From NCBI RefSeq assembly GCF_001612825.1, contig NZ_BDBE01000025.1, forward strand, positions 496,001 to 560,000: DNA of 64,000 bases, written 5' to 3'. Positions 27,899-38,251 of this stretch are shown here, one piece after another; positions within the stretch are counted from its first letter, which is position 1, and each line of letters starts with the position of its first letter. Both the position numbers and the translations under genes were made by a program. The notes beneath the pieces are model-generated. The model saw only the letters and a program-made list of their open reading frames with translations. It searched no databases and was not told the DNA's origin. The DNA is from Nocardia caishijiensis NBRC 108228. Its GTDB lineage: Bacteria; Actinomycetota; Actinomycetes; Mycobacteriales; Mycobacteriaceae.

Positions 27899-29076
27899 TG
27901 TCGACGCTCGAGACGCCGACCCAGAACCCGGGCGCGGGCGCCGCGGTCAACAAGGGCGAGGTGTTCGCCTCGTTCGACGTGGACGCGTTCGAGATCCCGT
28001 CGGGTCGTGACGAGGCGTGGCGGTTCACCCCGCTGCGTCGTCTGCGCGGCCTGCACGACGGCACGGCCGTGCGTGACGGTCAGGCAGGCGTCGAGGTGAC
28101 CGAGGTCGCCGGTGTCACCGTGGAAACGGTCGACCGCACCGACACCCGCCTCGGCCAGGCCGGTGTGCCCGCCGATCGTGTTGCCGCCCAGGCCTATTCG
28201 GGCTTCGAGACGGCGACCGTCATCACCGTCGGCAAGGAGACCGAGGTTTCCGACCCCGTCACCGTGACAGTCACCGGTCCCGGCGAGGGCAAGACCGCCT
28301 ACGGCCACCTGCAGATCCGGCTGGACAACTTCGCCGTCGCCACGATCGTGCTCGATCAGCGCGGCAGCGGAACCTACGCCGAGAACGTCGAATTCGTGCT
28401 CGGTGACAGCGCCAAGCTCACCGTCGTCGCCGTCCAGGAATGGGCCGACGACGCCGTGCACGTCACCGCGCATCACCTGAAGCTGGGTCGCGACGCGAAC
28501 CTGCGGCACGTGTCGGCGACCCTCGGCGGCGACCTGGTCCGCCTGTCGGGCACCGTGCGCTACGCCGGTCCCGGCGGCGAGGCCGAGTTGTTCGGCCTGT
28601 ACTTCGCCGACGCGGGCCAGCACTTCGAGCAGCGGTTGCTGGTCGATCACGCCGAGCCCAACTGCAAGTCCAACGTGCTGTACAAGGGTGCGCTGCAGGG
28701 TGACCCGTCCTCGCCGAAGGGCGACGCCCGCACGGTCTGGATCGGCGATGTGCTGATCCGCGCCGCGGCCGAGGGCACCGACACCTACGAGGCGAACCGC
28801 AACCTGGTGCTCACCGATGGCGCCCGCGCCGATTCGGTGCCGAACCTGGAGATCGAGACCGGTGAGATCGCCGGTGCCGGACACGCGAGTGCCACCGGCC
28901 GCTTCGACGACGAGCAGCTGTTCTACCTGCGCGCTCGTGGCATTCCCGAGGACGTCGCCCGCCGCCTGGTGGTGCGTGGCTTCTTCTTCGAGATCATCCA
29001 GAAGGTCACGGTTCCCGAGGTCCGGGAGCGGCTCGAGGCGGCCATCGAGGCCGAGCTCGCCACTGTCGGTATCTGA
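27898..29076 (+). CDS. sufD: Fe-S cluster assembly protein SufD
   Basis: SufD pairs with SufB and SufC in the cluster scaffold. The 392 residues begin with a variable region, then RDEAWRFTPLRRLRG. The beta-helix core follows, with NCKSNVLYKGALQGDPSSPK and NRNLVLTDGARADSVPNLEI. The C-terminal helical part is DEQLFYLRARGIPEDVARRL with RGFFFEII. It starts on the last base of the sufB stop codon. The order sufR-B-D-C-S-U-T is that of mycobacteria. Confidence 0.96.
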   Translation: MSTLETPTQNPGAGAAVNKGEVFASFDVDAFEIPSGRDEAWRFTPLRRLRGLHDGTAVRDGQAGVEVTEVAGVTVETVDRTDTRLGQAGVPADRVAAQAYSGFETATVITVGKETEVSDPVTVTVTGPGEGKTAYGHLQIRLDNFAVATIVLDQRGSGTYAENVEFVLGDSAKLTVVAVQEWADDAVHVTAHHLKLGRDANLRHVSATLGGDLVRLSGTVRYAGPGGEAELFGLYFADAGQHFEQRLLVDHAEPNCKSNVLYKGALQGDPSSPKGDARTVWIGDVLIRAAAEGTDTYEANRNLVLTDGARADSVPNLEIETGEIAGAGHASATGRFDDEQLFYLRARGIPEDVARRLVVRGFFFEIIQKVTVPEVRERLEAAIEAELATVGI

Positions 29077-29109
29077 CACCCACTTACTGCAACGAAGGAT
29101 TCGAATTCG

Positions 29110-31145
<2,036 letters not shown>

Positions 31146-31148
31146 GAC

Positions 31149-31625
31149 ATGCGCATGGAGCAGATGTACCAGGAAGTGATCCTGGACCACTACAAGCACC
31201 CGCACCACCGCGGTCTGCGGGAGCCGTTCGGCGCCGAAGTGCACCACGTGAACCCGACCTGCGGTGACGAGGTGACCCTGCGCGTGCACCTCGACGACGC
31301 GGGCGAGGTCGCCGACGTCTCCTACGACGGTCAGGGCTGCTCGATCAGCCAGGCCGCCACCTCGATCCTCACCGATCAGGTGATCGGGCTGCCGGTACAG
31401 CAGGCGCTGAAGGTCGTCGACTCCTACAGCGAGATGATCTCCAGTCGCGGCACCGTCGAGGGCGACGAGGACATGATCGGCGACGGCATCGCACTCGCGG
31501 GCGTCGCCAAGTACCCGGCGCGCGTGAAGTGCGCACTGCTGGGATGGATGGCGTTCAAGGACGCCGTCGTGCAGATCGCCACGGCCGAAGATGCCAAGCC
31601 CGCCATGGGAAATGGGGAAGCGTGA
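31149..31625 (+). CDS. sufU: SufU-type sulfur-transfer protein
   Basis: In Gram-positive bacteria SufU is a zinc protein that accepts persulfide sulfur from SufS. The 158 residues include the zinc/cysteine motifs NPTCGDEV near 38, GQGCSISQAATSI near 65 and RVKCALLGW near 130. The 18-20-residue insertion between the second and third motifs that separates SufU from IscU appears to be present. The start is 3 bases after the sufS stop and the end overlaps sufT as TGATG. Confidence 0.94.
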   Translation: MRMEQMYQEVILDHYKHPHHRGLREPFGAEVHHVNPTCGDEVTLRVHLDDAGEVADVSYDGQGCSISQAATSILTDQVIGLPVQQALKVVDSYSEMISSRGTVEGDEDMIGDGIALAGVAKYPARVKCALLGWMAFKDAVVQIATAEDAKPAMGNGEA

Positions 31626-32017
31626 TGAGTGAGACCAAGGCTGAGGAAGCCACGACCGAAACCGCCGCGCCCGCTCCCGAAGCGGAGTTGACGCCCGAAC
31701 AGATCCAGCACATCGCCGATCTGGAAGAGGCCATGCGCGACGTGGTCGACCCCGAACTCGGGATCAATGTCGTCGACCTCGGCCTCGTCTACGGCATGTC
31801 CGTCGACGACGCCAACATCTGCACCCTCGACATGACGCTCACCTCGGCGGCCTGCCCGCTGACCGACGTGATCGAGGACCAGTCCCGCAACGCCCTGGTG
31901 CGCAGCGGCCTGGTCGAGGACCTGAAGATCAACTGGGTCTGGATGCCCCCGTGGGGCCCCGACAAGATCACCGACGACGGCCGCGAACAGCTGCGCGCCC
32001 TCGGTTTCACTGTCTGA
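31625..32017 (+). CDS. sufT: SufT, MIP18/DUF59-family Fe-S maturation protein
   Basis: The 130 residues comprise a variable acidic N-terminus of about 30 residues and a DUF59 domain (EEAMRDVVDPELGINVVDLG, LDMTLTSAACPL with the conserved cysteine, and NWVWMPPWGPDKI). SufT proteins help mature or insert Fe-S clusters. It is the final gene of the suf operon, followed within 20 bases by a long hairpin. Confidence 0.94.
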   Translation: MSETKAEEATTETAAPAPEAELTPEQIQHIADLEEAMRDVVDPELGINVVDLGLVYGMSVDDANICTLDMTLTSAACPLTDVIEDQSRNALVRSGLVEDLKINWVWMPPWGPDKITDDGREQLRALGFTV

Positions 32018-32035
32018 CCAGGTTTTTCAGTTATG

Positions 32036-32074
32036 CCACTGTGCGGCTCGATGTGATCCTTTGCCGCACAGTGG
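32036..32074 (+). terminator. suf operon terminator
   Basis: A perfect 12-bp stem, CCACTGTGCGGC and complement, with a 15-base loop lies 18 bases after the sufT stop. Confidence 0.75.
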
Positions 32075-32105
32075 TTCGACACGTCGATTCGTGGTCATCT
32101 GGAGC

Positions 32106-32145
32106 GTTCCGGGCATCCGGAACAGTTTCAGAGGAGAACTTTCGA
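32106..32145 (+). promoter_or_regulatory. Conserved leader hairpin and ribosome binding site of DUF4189 gene 1
   Basis: GTTCCGG-GCAT-CCGGAAC (32106-32123) is a perfect 7-bp inverted repeat, followed by AGTTTCAGAGGAGAAC and the start. The same arms, spacing and downstream bases recur in front of the second copy (32713-32730). It could be an operator or a 5-prime UTR stem; which one cannot be told from sequence. Confidence 0.6.
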
Positions 32146-32577
32146 ATGAGTTTCAAGGGTAAGGCCGGTCTCGCCGTTGTGGCGCTCGGTCTCGCGGCCG
32201 GGTCGGTGTTCGGTGCCGGGTCGGCGAACGCGGTGCCGCTCGACCAGTGGGGCGCGATGGCCGTGGACGCGGACTGGTCGAACTACGGTCGCTCCGTCGA
32301 CTACCCCTCCCGCGCCGAGGCCGAGGCCGCCGCGTTGGAGCAGTGCGGCGCGGACGGCTGCGCGATCGAGGTCGCGTGGGTGAACGGCTGCCTGGCACTG
32401 GTGGAGAACGAGCAGTACATCGCCTGGGGCAAGGGCGCGAACCGCGCCGAGGCCGAGCGCGAGGCGTACCTGGCGCTGACCGAGGGCACCCCGCAGAACC
32501 TGCTGGTCAACCTCGGCTCGTCGCAGATGGCGGGCGGCACCGTGATCGAAACGGTCTGCACCACCAACGCGAGCTGA
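32146..32577 (+). CDS. Secreted DUF4189 protein, copy 1
   Basis: The 143 residues start with a Sec signal peptide (MSFKGKAGLAVVALGLAAGS, cleavage near SANA-VP at about 30). The mature domain of about 110 residues is DUF4189-like: DQWGAMAVD, a Ser-Arg-Ala-Glu-Ala helix, QCGADGCAIEVAWVNGCLAL, AWGKGANRAEAEREAY and a final VCTTN. Four cysteines suggest two disulfides. The function of the family is unknown. GAGGAG lies 7 bases before the ATG. A paralog with the same leader follows. Confidence 0.87.
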   Translation: MSFKGKAGLAVVALGLAAGSVFGAGSANAVPLDQWGAMAVDADWSNYGRSVDYPSRAEAEAAALEQCGADGCAIEVAWVNGCLALVENEQYIAWGKGANRAEAEREAYLALTEGTPQNLLVNLGSSQMAGGTVIETVCTTNAS

Positions 32578-32591
32578 ATGCCGTAGCGATC

Positions 32592-32621
32592 GGGCCCGGA
32601 TCTCCGAGGAGATCCGGGCCC
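32592..32621 (+). terminator. Terminator after DUF4189 copy 1
   Basis: A perfect 14-bp stem, GGGCCCGGATCTCC and complement, with a 2-base loop, followed by TT. Confidence 0.8.
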
Positions 32622-32712
32622 TTCCACGTCCGTGCGTCATTCGCCGTGGTCGTCGATATGACCTTCACCCCTGGAGTTGGCTATTGCCGATCTTTCGATG
32701 ATGATCTGGAAG

Positions 32713-32753
32713 GTTCCGGACTTCCGGAACAGTTTCCAGAGGAGAACATTCGA
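32713..32753 (+). promoter_or_regulatory. Conserved leader hairpin and ribosome binding site of DUF4189 gene 2
   Basis: GTTCCGG-ACTT-CCGGAAC at 32713-32730 keeps both arms of the copy-1 element while the four loop bases differ. The distance to the start codon is 23 bases against 22. GAGGAGAAC again provides the ribosome binding site. Confidence 0.6.
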
Positions 32754-33182
32754 ATGAGTTTCATGAGGAAGGCCTGCTTCGCCGTCGCGGCACTCGGCCT
32801 TGCGGCCGGGTCGGTGCTCGGTGCCGGTTCGGCGAGCGCCGCGGGTGACCAGTGGGCGTCGGTCGCGTTGAGCGACAACGAGGCCATCTACGGCATCAGC
32901 GTGAACGAGGGCAGCGCCGAGGCCGCCATCGCCGCGGCGATCGCCGACTGCCACCTCGCCGACTGCAACGAGGTCATGACCTGGGCCAACGGCTGTGGCG
33001 TCCTGGTCCAGAGCAACGACGGCCTCGCCTGGGCATCGGGTCCCACCCGGGCCGACGCCGAGCGCACGGCCTACGAGAGCCTGACCGAGCTGACCCCCAC
33101 CGCCATGCTGGCCAACACCGGTTCGGCGAACCTCAGCGGCGCCCACGTCGTCGACGCGATCTGCACCGCCAACGCGCGCTGA
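32754..33182 (+). CDS. Secreted DUF4189 protein, copy 2
   Basis: The 142 residues are a clear paralog of the upstream gene: the signal peptide is nearly the same (MSFMRKACFAVAALGLAAGS), and the mature domain keeps DQWASVALSD, DCHLADCNEVMTWANGCGVL, AWASGPTRADAERTAY and a final ICTAN, so the four cysteines are conserved. The middle has diverged, and charge has shifted toward acidic. Duplication included about 50 bases of leader. It has its own terminator, so it can be expressed separately. Confidence 0.87.
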   Translation: MSFMRKACFAVAALGLAAGSVLGAGSASAAGDQWASVALSDNEAIYGISVNEGSAEAAIAAAIADCHLADCNEVMTWANGCGVLVQSNDGLAWASGPTRADAERTAYESLTELTPTAMLANTGSANLSGAHVVDAICTANAR

Positions 33183-33197
33183 TCGTCGCCCGATTCC

Positions 33198-33224
33198 GGC
33201 CCGGATCCCCAGGGGGTCCGGGCC
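33198..33224. terminator. Terminator between DUF4189 copy 2 and a convergent regulator
   Basis: A 13-bp stem with one G-T wobble (GGCCCGGATCCCC against GGGGGTCCGGGCC) is followed by TTT on the + strand. Confidence 0.75.
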
Positions 33225-33231
33225 TTTCGTG

Positions 33232-33864
33232 TCACCGGGCCAGTTCCGAATCCAGCGCCGAGGCGATCCAGGCGCCGATCATGTCGGCGGTCTGGTCGAT
33301 CACCACGTCGCGGTCCAGGCCCTCGTCCTCCATCTCCACCGACCGTAGCGCCGTGGCGAATCCGGCGTTGAGCACCACGAACGCCATCGTGTCGATATCG
33401 ATGCTCTTGGTCGGGCCGAGCAGATGGATCAGGTACAGCTTGATGATCATGCGCAGCCGAGGCTCGAACTCGGGGATGCCGCTGCCGTAGAACTGCAGAT
33501 CGGCGACCAGCGCGCGGACCAAGGGCCCGTTGGCGACGAGAATCTCCACGGCGGTGCGGATCACCTCGGCCACCGAATCGCGCGGTGTCTTGTCGGCGGC
33601 GACGGTGAGGAACTTGCTGTATCGCTCTTCCACCTGCAGGAACAGGCTGTCGGTCAGCTCTTTCACGATCTCGTCGCGGTCGTTGAAATACCGGTACAGC
33701 GTGCCGATGCTGATACCCGCCTCGTTCGCGATCCGGTTGGTCGAGGTGTTGCCGATCCCTCGGGTGCCGAAAAGGTGAGCGGATACCTCCAGAATGCGTG
33801 CCCGCGTCTCTCGTGCTCGGTCCTGCTTCGGACGTTTGCGCTGCTTGTCGGCTTGTGGGGGCAT
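33232..33864 (-). CDS. TetR-family transcriptional regulator
   Basis: The 210 residues have a very basic N-terminus, then a TetR helix-turn-helix at about 18-65 (RILEVSAHLFGTRGIGNTST, GTLYRYFNDRDEIVKEL). The C-terminal domain resembles the TetR_C group that binds hydrophobic ligands. It is divergent from the PucR-type regulator at 34012. A GGTGAG...CTCACC inverted repeat just upstream is the likely operator. The target gene and ligand are unknown. Confidence 0.87.
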   Translation of the reverse strand: MPPQADKQRKRPKQDRARETRARILEVSAHLFGTRGIGNTSTNRIANEAGISIGTLYRYFNDRDEIVKELTDSLFLQVEERYSKFLTVAADKTPRDSVAEVIRTAVEILVANGPLVRALVADLQFYGSGIPEFEPRLRMIIKLYLIHLLGPTKSIDIDTMAFVVLNAGFATALRSVEMEDEGLDRDVVIDQTADMIGAWIASALDSELAR

Positions 33865-33894
33865 CGGAGTACCTCGCGGGAAAGAGGAGTAGAA

Positions 33895-33912
33895 GGTGAG
33901 CGGTTACTCACC
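33895..33912. promoter_or_regulatory. Probable operator between divergent regulators
   Basis: GGTGAG-CGGTTA-CTCACC is an inverted repeat with 6-bp arms, 31 bases before the TetR gene start. It resembles operators of TetR regulators that recognise GAGTAA-type half-sites. Function is inferred. Confidence 0.5.
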
Positions 33913-34011
33913 CTACAGTCATGTCACGAAGAAGACCTCGGTGTCGGCCATCACGTTCGGTTCGCTCCGGGGAAGCAGCACCGACACGGTGTGTAGAAGG
34001 AGGAGTCGACG

Positions 34012-35292
34012 ATGACGATCCCATTGGACAGGGGGCTGACATCCACGCTGGTCACCCATTTCGTGAACAACGTGGCGACCTGTCGAACGTTGCCCGGCGA
34101 CGCGATCTCGGGCGAGGTCACCTCGGTGACCAGAATGTGCCTCGAGATCTGCGCCGGACTGCTCGACGGGCGTGACGAGGAGGCCAAGCTGCACCGGCTC
34201 GCGGTCGCGGCCTCCGGATGGGCGCGCGAGGGCGTGCCCATCGACACCATCCTGCACGCGTTGCACGAGGGTTTCCGGATCGGTTTCGACGCGGCGTGCG
34301 CGGGGATGAGCCTGCCCGACGAGTTCCGTCGGCTGATCGCGATCTCGGATGTGCTGTGCACCACCGTGACTCGCGCCTACATTCGCGAGCACCGGGAGAT
34401 CGCCGGTGAACACCACACGGCCGTGCACACGCTGACCTCGGCGCTGCTCGCCGGGCAGCCGACCATCACGATGGCCCGCGAGTGCGGCATCTCGGTGGCC
34501 GAATCCTATGTGGTGCTCGCCCTTTCGATCGCCGAGCACCCGGACGAGCACGACACCCGCCTGAACTCCTCGGTGGTCGCCCGGCGCAAGTTGCGCCGGG
34601 TGCAGGCCGCGCTGGCGCACCGGTGCGGGGAGCAGGCGCTGTCGCTGCTGTCGGTGGACGGTGGCACGCTGCTCATTCCGGCCGACCTGCTCGCCGACGA
34701 TCAGCTCGACGGTCTGGTCGAGGCCCTGTCCCGGGCCGCCCGGGTGGACGTGACGGCGGCGCTCGTGTCCGCACCGGCCGCCGAGATTCCCGACGCGGCC
34801 CAGCGCGCCCACGAACTGCTCGACATGGTGGAGCGCCTCGACTGCGAACCCGGCCTGTACCGCTTCGGTGATCTGGCACTGGAATACCAGCTCACCCGGC
34901 CGGGGCCCGGCCGCGCGCGGCTCGGTGAGCTGCTCGCGCCGCTGGACAAGCACCCCGAGCTGTACGAAACGCTGCGCGTGCACATCGCCAACAACATGAA
35001 CCGCCAGCGCACGGCCCGCCTGCTGCACATCCACACCAACACCGTCGACTACCGGCTGCGCCGCGTCGCCCAGCTCACCGGGCTCGACCCGGCGCAGGCC
35101 TCGGGGTTGTGGCAGTTGCGGTCGGCGATGATCGCGCGCAGCTTCCACACCGGGCCGAAGGCGACCGCCGAGCCGGTGCAGGCGACCGGTTTCGGCGCAC
35201 CTGTCGGATTGGGGACCAGCGGTGCCCGCCGGGCCCGGGTGGACGCCGAGGTCTGCCCGGTGCCGGGGCTCGGCGGGGCGCGTTCGGCCTAG
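34012..35292 (+). CDS. PucR/CdaR-type transcriptional regulator
   Basis: The 426 residues have an all-helical N-terminal sensor half of about 170 residues (VTHFVNNVATCRTLPGDAIS and following). A degenerate central domain comes next, then a C-terminal PucR helix-turn-helix (NRQRTARLLHIHTNTVDYRL, then RRVAQLTGLDP) near 335-370. A Gly/Ala-rich tail of about 50 residues follows. Proteins of this type are very numerous in Nocardia and Rhodococcus. No target is adjacent except the divergent TetR gene. AGGAGGAG precedes the ATG. Confidence 0.82.
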   Translation: MTIPLDRGLTSTLVTHFVNNVATCRTLPGDAISGEVTSVTRMCLEICAGLLDGRDEEAKLHRLAVAASGWAREGVPIDTILHALHEGFRIGFDAACAGMSLPDEFRRLIAISDVLCTTVTRAYIREHREIAGEHHTAVHTLTSALLAGQPTITMARECGISVAESYVVLALSIAEHPDEHDTRLNSSVVARRKLRRVQAALAHRCGEQALSLLSVDGGTLLIPADLLADDQLDGLVEALSRAARVDVTAALVSAPAAEIPDAAQRAHELLDMVERLDCEPGLYRFGDLALEYQLTRPGPGRARLGELLAPLDKHPELYETLRVHIANNMNRQRTARLLHIHTNTVDYRLRRVAQLTGLDPAQASGLWQLRSAMIARSFHTGPKATAEPVQATGFGAPVGLGTSGARRARVDAEVCPVPGLGGARSA

Positions 35293-35313
35293 GGTCGGCC
35301 CGGAGTGGGTGGT

Positions 35314-35976
35314 TCAGCGGCGCAACACCTTCCGGGCCAGCCAGTTGCCGAGGAACTGCACGGCCTGCACCCCGGCGATGATGATCAGGACGGCGACGAG
35401 GGTGACCTCCCATTGGAACTGCTGGTAGCCGTAGACGATGGCGAAGTCGCCCAGTCCGCCGCCGCCGACGGTGCCCGCCATGGCGGAGATGTCGACGATC
35501 GAGATGACCACGAAGGTGTAGCCGAGGATCAGCGGCCCGAGGGCTTCCGGGATCAACAGCGTGAGGACGATGCGCAGCGGTCCCGCACCCGCCGCGCGGG
35601 CCGCCTCGATCACCCCGGGGTCGACCGTGACGAGGTTCTGCTCGACGATGCGGGCGATCCCGAAGGAGGCGGCAACGATCATCACGAACAGCGCCGCCTC
35701 GGAACCGATGGTGGTGCCGACCACCTCGAGGGTGACCGGGCCGAGCGCGGCGAGCAGGATGATGAAGGGAATCGGGCGGACCAGATTGACGAGCACATTG
35801 AGCACCAGATGGATCGGCGCGTTGGCCAGCAGCCCGCCTTTGCGGGTGGTGTAGAGCGCGGTGCCGAGGACCAGCCCGATCAGGCCCGCCACCACGAACG
35901 TCACGCCGACCAGGTAGACGGTCGTCCCGATGGACTCGAACAGGATCGGGCGCAGTTTCGTCCAGTCGGTCTCCAT
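35314..35976 (-). CDS. metI: Methionine ABC importer permease
   Basis: The 220 residues form five membrane segments with the binding-protein-dependent permease signature EAARAAGAGPLRIVLTLLIP near 125. The TTVYLVGVTF start and the NLVRPIPFIILL segment are typical of MetI. It is the last gene of metQ-metN-metI, separated from metN by one base. The transporter should import D/L-methionine or related compounds. Confidence 0.92.
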   Translation of the reverse strand: METDWTKLRPILFESIGTTVYLVGVTFVVAGLIGLVLGTALYTTRKGGLLANAPIHLVLNVLVNLVRPIPFIILLAALGPVTLEVVGTTIGSEAALFVMIVAASFGIARIVEQNLVTVDPGVIEAARAAGAGPLRIVLTLLIPEALGPLILGYTFVVISIVDISAMAGTVGGGGLGDFAIVYGYQQFQWEVTLVAVLIIIAGVQAVQFLGNWLARKVLRR

Positions 35977-35977
35977 C

Positions 35978-36985
35978 TCAGCCCTTCCGTTCCAGGTCGG
36001 CGACGACGCGATCCACCGCGTCGCCCGGTCCGTGCAGGGCCAGGGTGATGCTGCCGAACGTCTTGTCCTGCAGGGTGCTCACACCGCCGTAGACGATCTC
36101 GAAGCGCACCTCGGCGGCGGTCGCGGCGGCCAGCGCCGCGCCGATGCCTCGGTGGTCGTCGATGTCGACGGTGACCAGCCTGCCGCCGTGCACGTCCCGC
36201 AACCGCTCCAGCTCGCGCGCATCGGGGCGGTCGCGCAGGACGGTGGACACGAAGGAGCGGGTCGACGCCGCCCGCGGCGCCGCGAAAACATCGAAGGTGG
36301 GCGCCAATTCGACGATCCGTCCCTCGGCGAGCACCGCGACCCGGTCGGCGACCGCGCGGATCACGTCCATCTCGTGGGTGATCACCACGATGGTCACGCC
36401 GAGTTCGGCATTGATCTTCCGCAGCAGCCGCAGCACCTCACCGGTGGTTTCCGGGTCGAGCGCTGAGGTGGCCTCGTCGGCGAGCAGCAGCGACGGCGAG
36501 GTGGCCAGCGCCCTGGCGATGCCGACGCGCTGCTTCTGCCCGCCGGAGAGCTGATCGGGATAGGCGCGGGCCTTGTCGGCGAGCCCGACGAAGTCGAGCA
36601 GCTCGGCCACCCGTGCCTTGCGCGCGGCCCGCTTCCACCCCGCCACCTTCAGCGGATACTCGACATTGCCCGCGGCCGTGCGCGACCGGAACAGGTTGAA
36701 CTGCTGGAACACCATGCCGATATCGCGGCGCAGCGCGCGCACGGCCGATTCCGGCACCCCGGTGATGGGGGTGCCGGAGATCGTGACGGTGCCCGACGTG
36801 GGCTTCTCCAGGGCGTTGATCAACCGCACCAGGGTGGACTTGCCCGCGCCCGAATAGCCGATCACGCCGAAGATCTCACCGCGTTCGATCCGCAGATCGA
36901 TGTCGTCGAGCGCGACGTGCGCGTCGGCGCCTCGGCCGAACACCTTGGTGACCGAACGGAATTCGACCGCGGCCGGGGAACTCAC
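35978..36985 (-). CDS. metN: Methionine ABC importer ATP-binding protein
   Basis: The 335 residues contain Walker A GYSGAGKSTLVRLINALEKP near 43, a Q-loop in MVFQQFNLF, signature LSGGQKQRVGIARAL, Walker B LLLADEATSALDP and the H-loop VITHEMDVIRAVADRVAVL. The C-terminal 80 residues match the NIL regulatory domain of MetN, which binds methionine in trans-inhibited importers. The start is GTG, overlapping the metQ stop as GTGA. Confidence 0.93.
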   Translation of the reverse strand: MSSPAAVEFRSVTKVFGRGADAHVALDDIDLRIERGEIFGVIGYSGAGKSTLVRLINALEKPTSGTVTISGTPITGVPESAVRALRRDIGMVFQQFNLFRSRTAAGNVEYPLKVAGWKRAARKARVAELLDFVGLADKARAYPDQLSGGQKQRVGIARALATSPSLLLADEATSALDPETTGEVLRLLRKINAELGVTIVVITHEMDVIRAVADRVAVLAEGRIVELAPTFDVFAAPRAASTRSFVSTVLRDRPDARELERLRDVHGGRLVTVDIDDHRGIGAALAAATAAEVRFEIVYGGVSTLQDKTFGSITLALHGPGDAVDRVVADLERKG

Positions 36986-37854
36986 TTGTTCGTCCGGATG
37001 CCCTGCTGCACCCGGTCGAGGATCTGTTCGAGCTCGGCGCCGGGTCGGGTGACGGCGACGGCGGTGTTCTTGGTGACCTCCGCGTGCGCGGCGGCCACGG
37101 CCGGGTCCTTCCAGATCTCGACCAGCTTCAGATAGGTCGGGTCGGTCTTGTCCTCGGCGCGGGTGACGATCACGTTGATGTAGGGCTCGGCGGCCGGGTT
37201 CTTCGGATCGTCCTTGTAGAGCGCCGAATGCGGGTCGATGCCGGAACGCTCGAGGAAGGTGTTGTTGATCACCGAACCGTCGACGGAGGCCAGCGAGAGC
37301 GCGGTCTGCGCGGCGTCGACCGGGGTGACCCGCACCTTGGACGCGCCCTTGTCGATATCGGCCGGGGTGGGTTGGGCCGAGGTGCCGGACAGTCTCAGCA
37401 ATCCGGCGGCCTGCAGCACGAACAGGGCGCGCGCCTGGTTGGTCGGATCGTTGGGGATCGCGATCTCACCGCCCTGCGGGATGTCGGCGACCGCCTTGTG
37501 CTTCTTCGAGTACAGCCCGAGCGGGACGATGTAGGTCGAACCGATCGGGGTCAGCGTGTCCGAGCTCGCCACGTTGTACTGACCGAGGAACTGCAGATGC
37601 TGGAACAGGTTGACGTCGATCTGCTTCTGCGACAGCGCCACGTTGGGCTGCTTGTAGTCGGAGAAGTTGGTGATCTTCAGCGTGATGCCCTGCTCCTTCG
37701 CCTTCTGCTCGAAGACATCCCAGGCCTTGTCCTTGTCGGTGGTGCCGATCCGGACAACGGTGCCCGATTCCGCCTCACCCGATCCGCACGCCGTGAGGGT
37801 CAGGGCCGCGGTGGTGACGAGGACCGGGATCGCCAGTACCCTACGGAATTTCAC
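36982..37854 (-). CDS. metQ: Methionine-binding lipoprotein
   Basis: The 290 residues begin with a lipoprotein signal: VKFRRVLAIPVLVTTAALT, then the lipobox LTAC at about 23. The NlpA/MetQ domain follows (IGTTDKDKAWDVFEQKAKEQ, NVALSQKQIDVNLFQHLQFL, IAIPNDPTNQARALFVLQAA). The GTG start has GGGAG 6 bases upstream. It is the first gene of the operon. I looked for a SAM-type riboswitch in the leader and did not find one. Confidence 0.92.
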   Translation of the reverse strand: MKFRRVLAIPVLVTTAALTLTACGSGEAESGTVVRIGTTDKDKAWDVFEQKAKEQGITLKITNFSDYKQPNVALSQKQIDVNLFQHLQFLGQYNVASSDTLTPIGSTYIVPLGLYSKKHKAVADIPQGGEIAIPNDPTNQARALFVLQAAGLLRLSGTSAQPTPADIDKGASKVRVTPVDAAQTALSLASVDGSVINNTFLERSGIDPHSALYKDDPKNPAAEPYINVIVTRAEDKTDPTYLKLVEIWKDPAVAAAHAEVTKNTAVAVTRPGAELEQILDRVQQGIRTNK

Positions 37855-37970
37855 TTGTACTCCCGAGTTGCTCGCTTCGATGAACTCGGTCATCCAAGCC
37901 GCGTCCACCCCACACCGACAACGGTTCGAATTGTCTCGAGCCAAACCCTCACCAAGAGTTGGACGACCGT

Positions 37971-38201
37971 CTAGTTTGAGCGCGGGAGGCGTCTTGCGAT
38001 CTGGGCGGTGTGCTCGTGGAAGCGAGTCCGCTGGATCGGGTGTGGGGGATCGGGTTGTCGGCACAGGACGAGCGGGCCGTCGATCCCCGGCGGTGGCGGG
38101 GTCTGAATCTGTTGGGATTCGCCGTGATGCGGGCCCGCGACGAACTCGGCCGGTAGAGCTATTCGGGAAAGGTATTTCTCGGCGAGCTTGTGGGCGTTCA
38201 T
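37971..38201 (-). CDS. Possible small protein, unknown function
   Basis: This is a 76-residue frame starting MNAHKLAEKYLSRIALPAEF and continuing VAGPHHGESQQIQTPPPPG. The composition (AGPHHG, PPPP, IDGPLVLCRQP) looks like a genuine soluble protein, similar to small actinobacterial hypotheticals with an AGPxxG motif. There is no clear ribosome binding site, and it lies in the long leader upstream of metQ, divergent from the DUF4189 gene. Confidence 0.4.
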   Translation of the reverse strand: MNAHKLAEKYLSRIALPAEFVAGPHHGESQQIQTPPPPGIDGPLVLCRQPDPPHPIQRTRFHEHTAQIARRLPRSN

Positions 38202-38251
38202 GATTGAGGGTGGTCCCGATCTGGGGCCGAACTTCGATGGGGAGAATTCTG

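Noticed and set aside
37855..38200. SAM riboswitch upstream of metQ
   Set aside because: I looked for the SAM-I and SAM-IV core sequences on the minus strand and found neither; only weak stems are visible.
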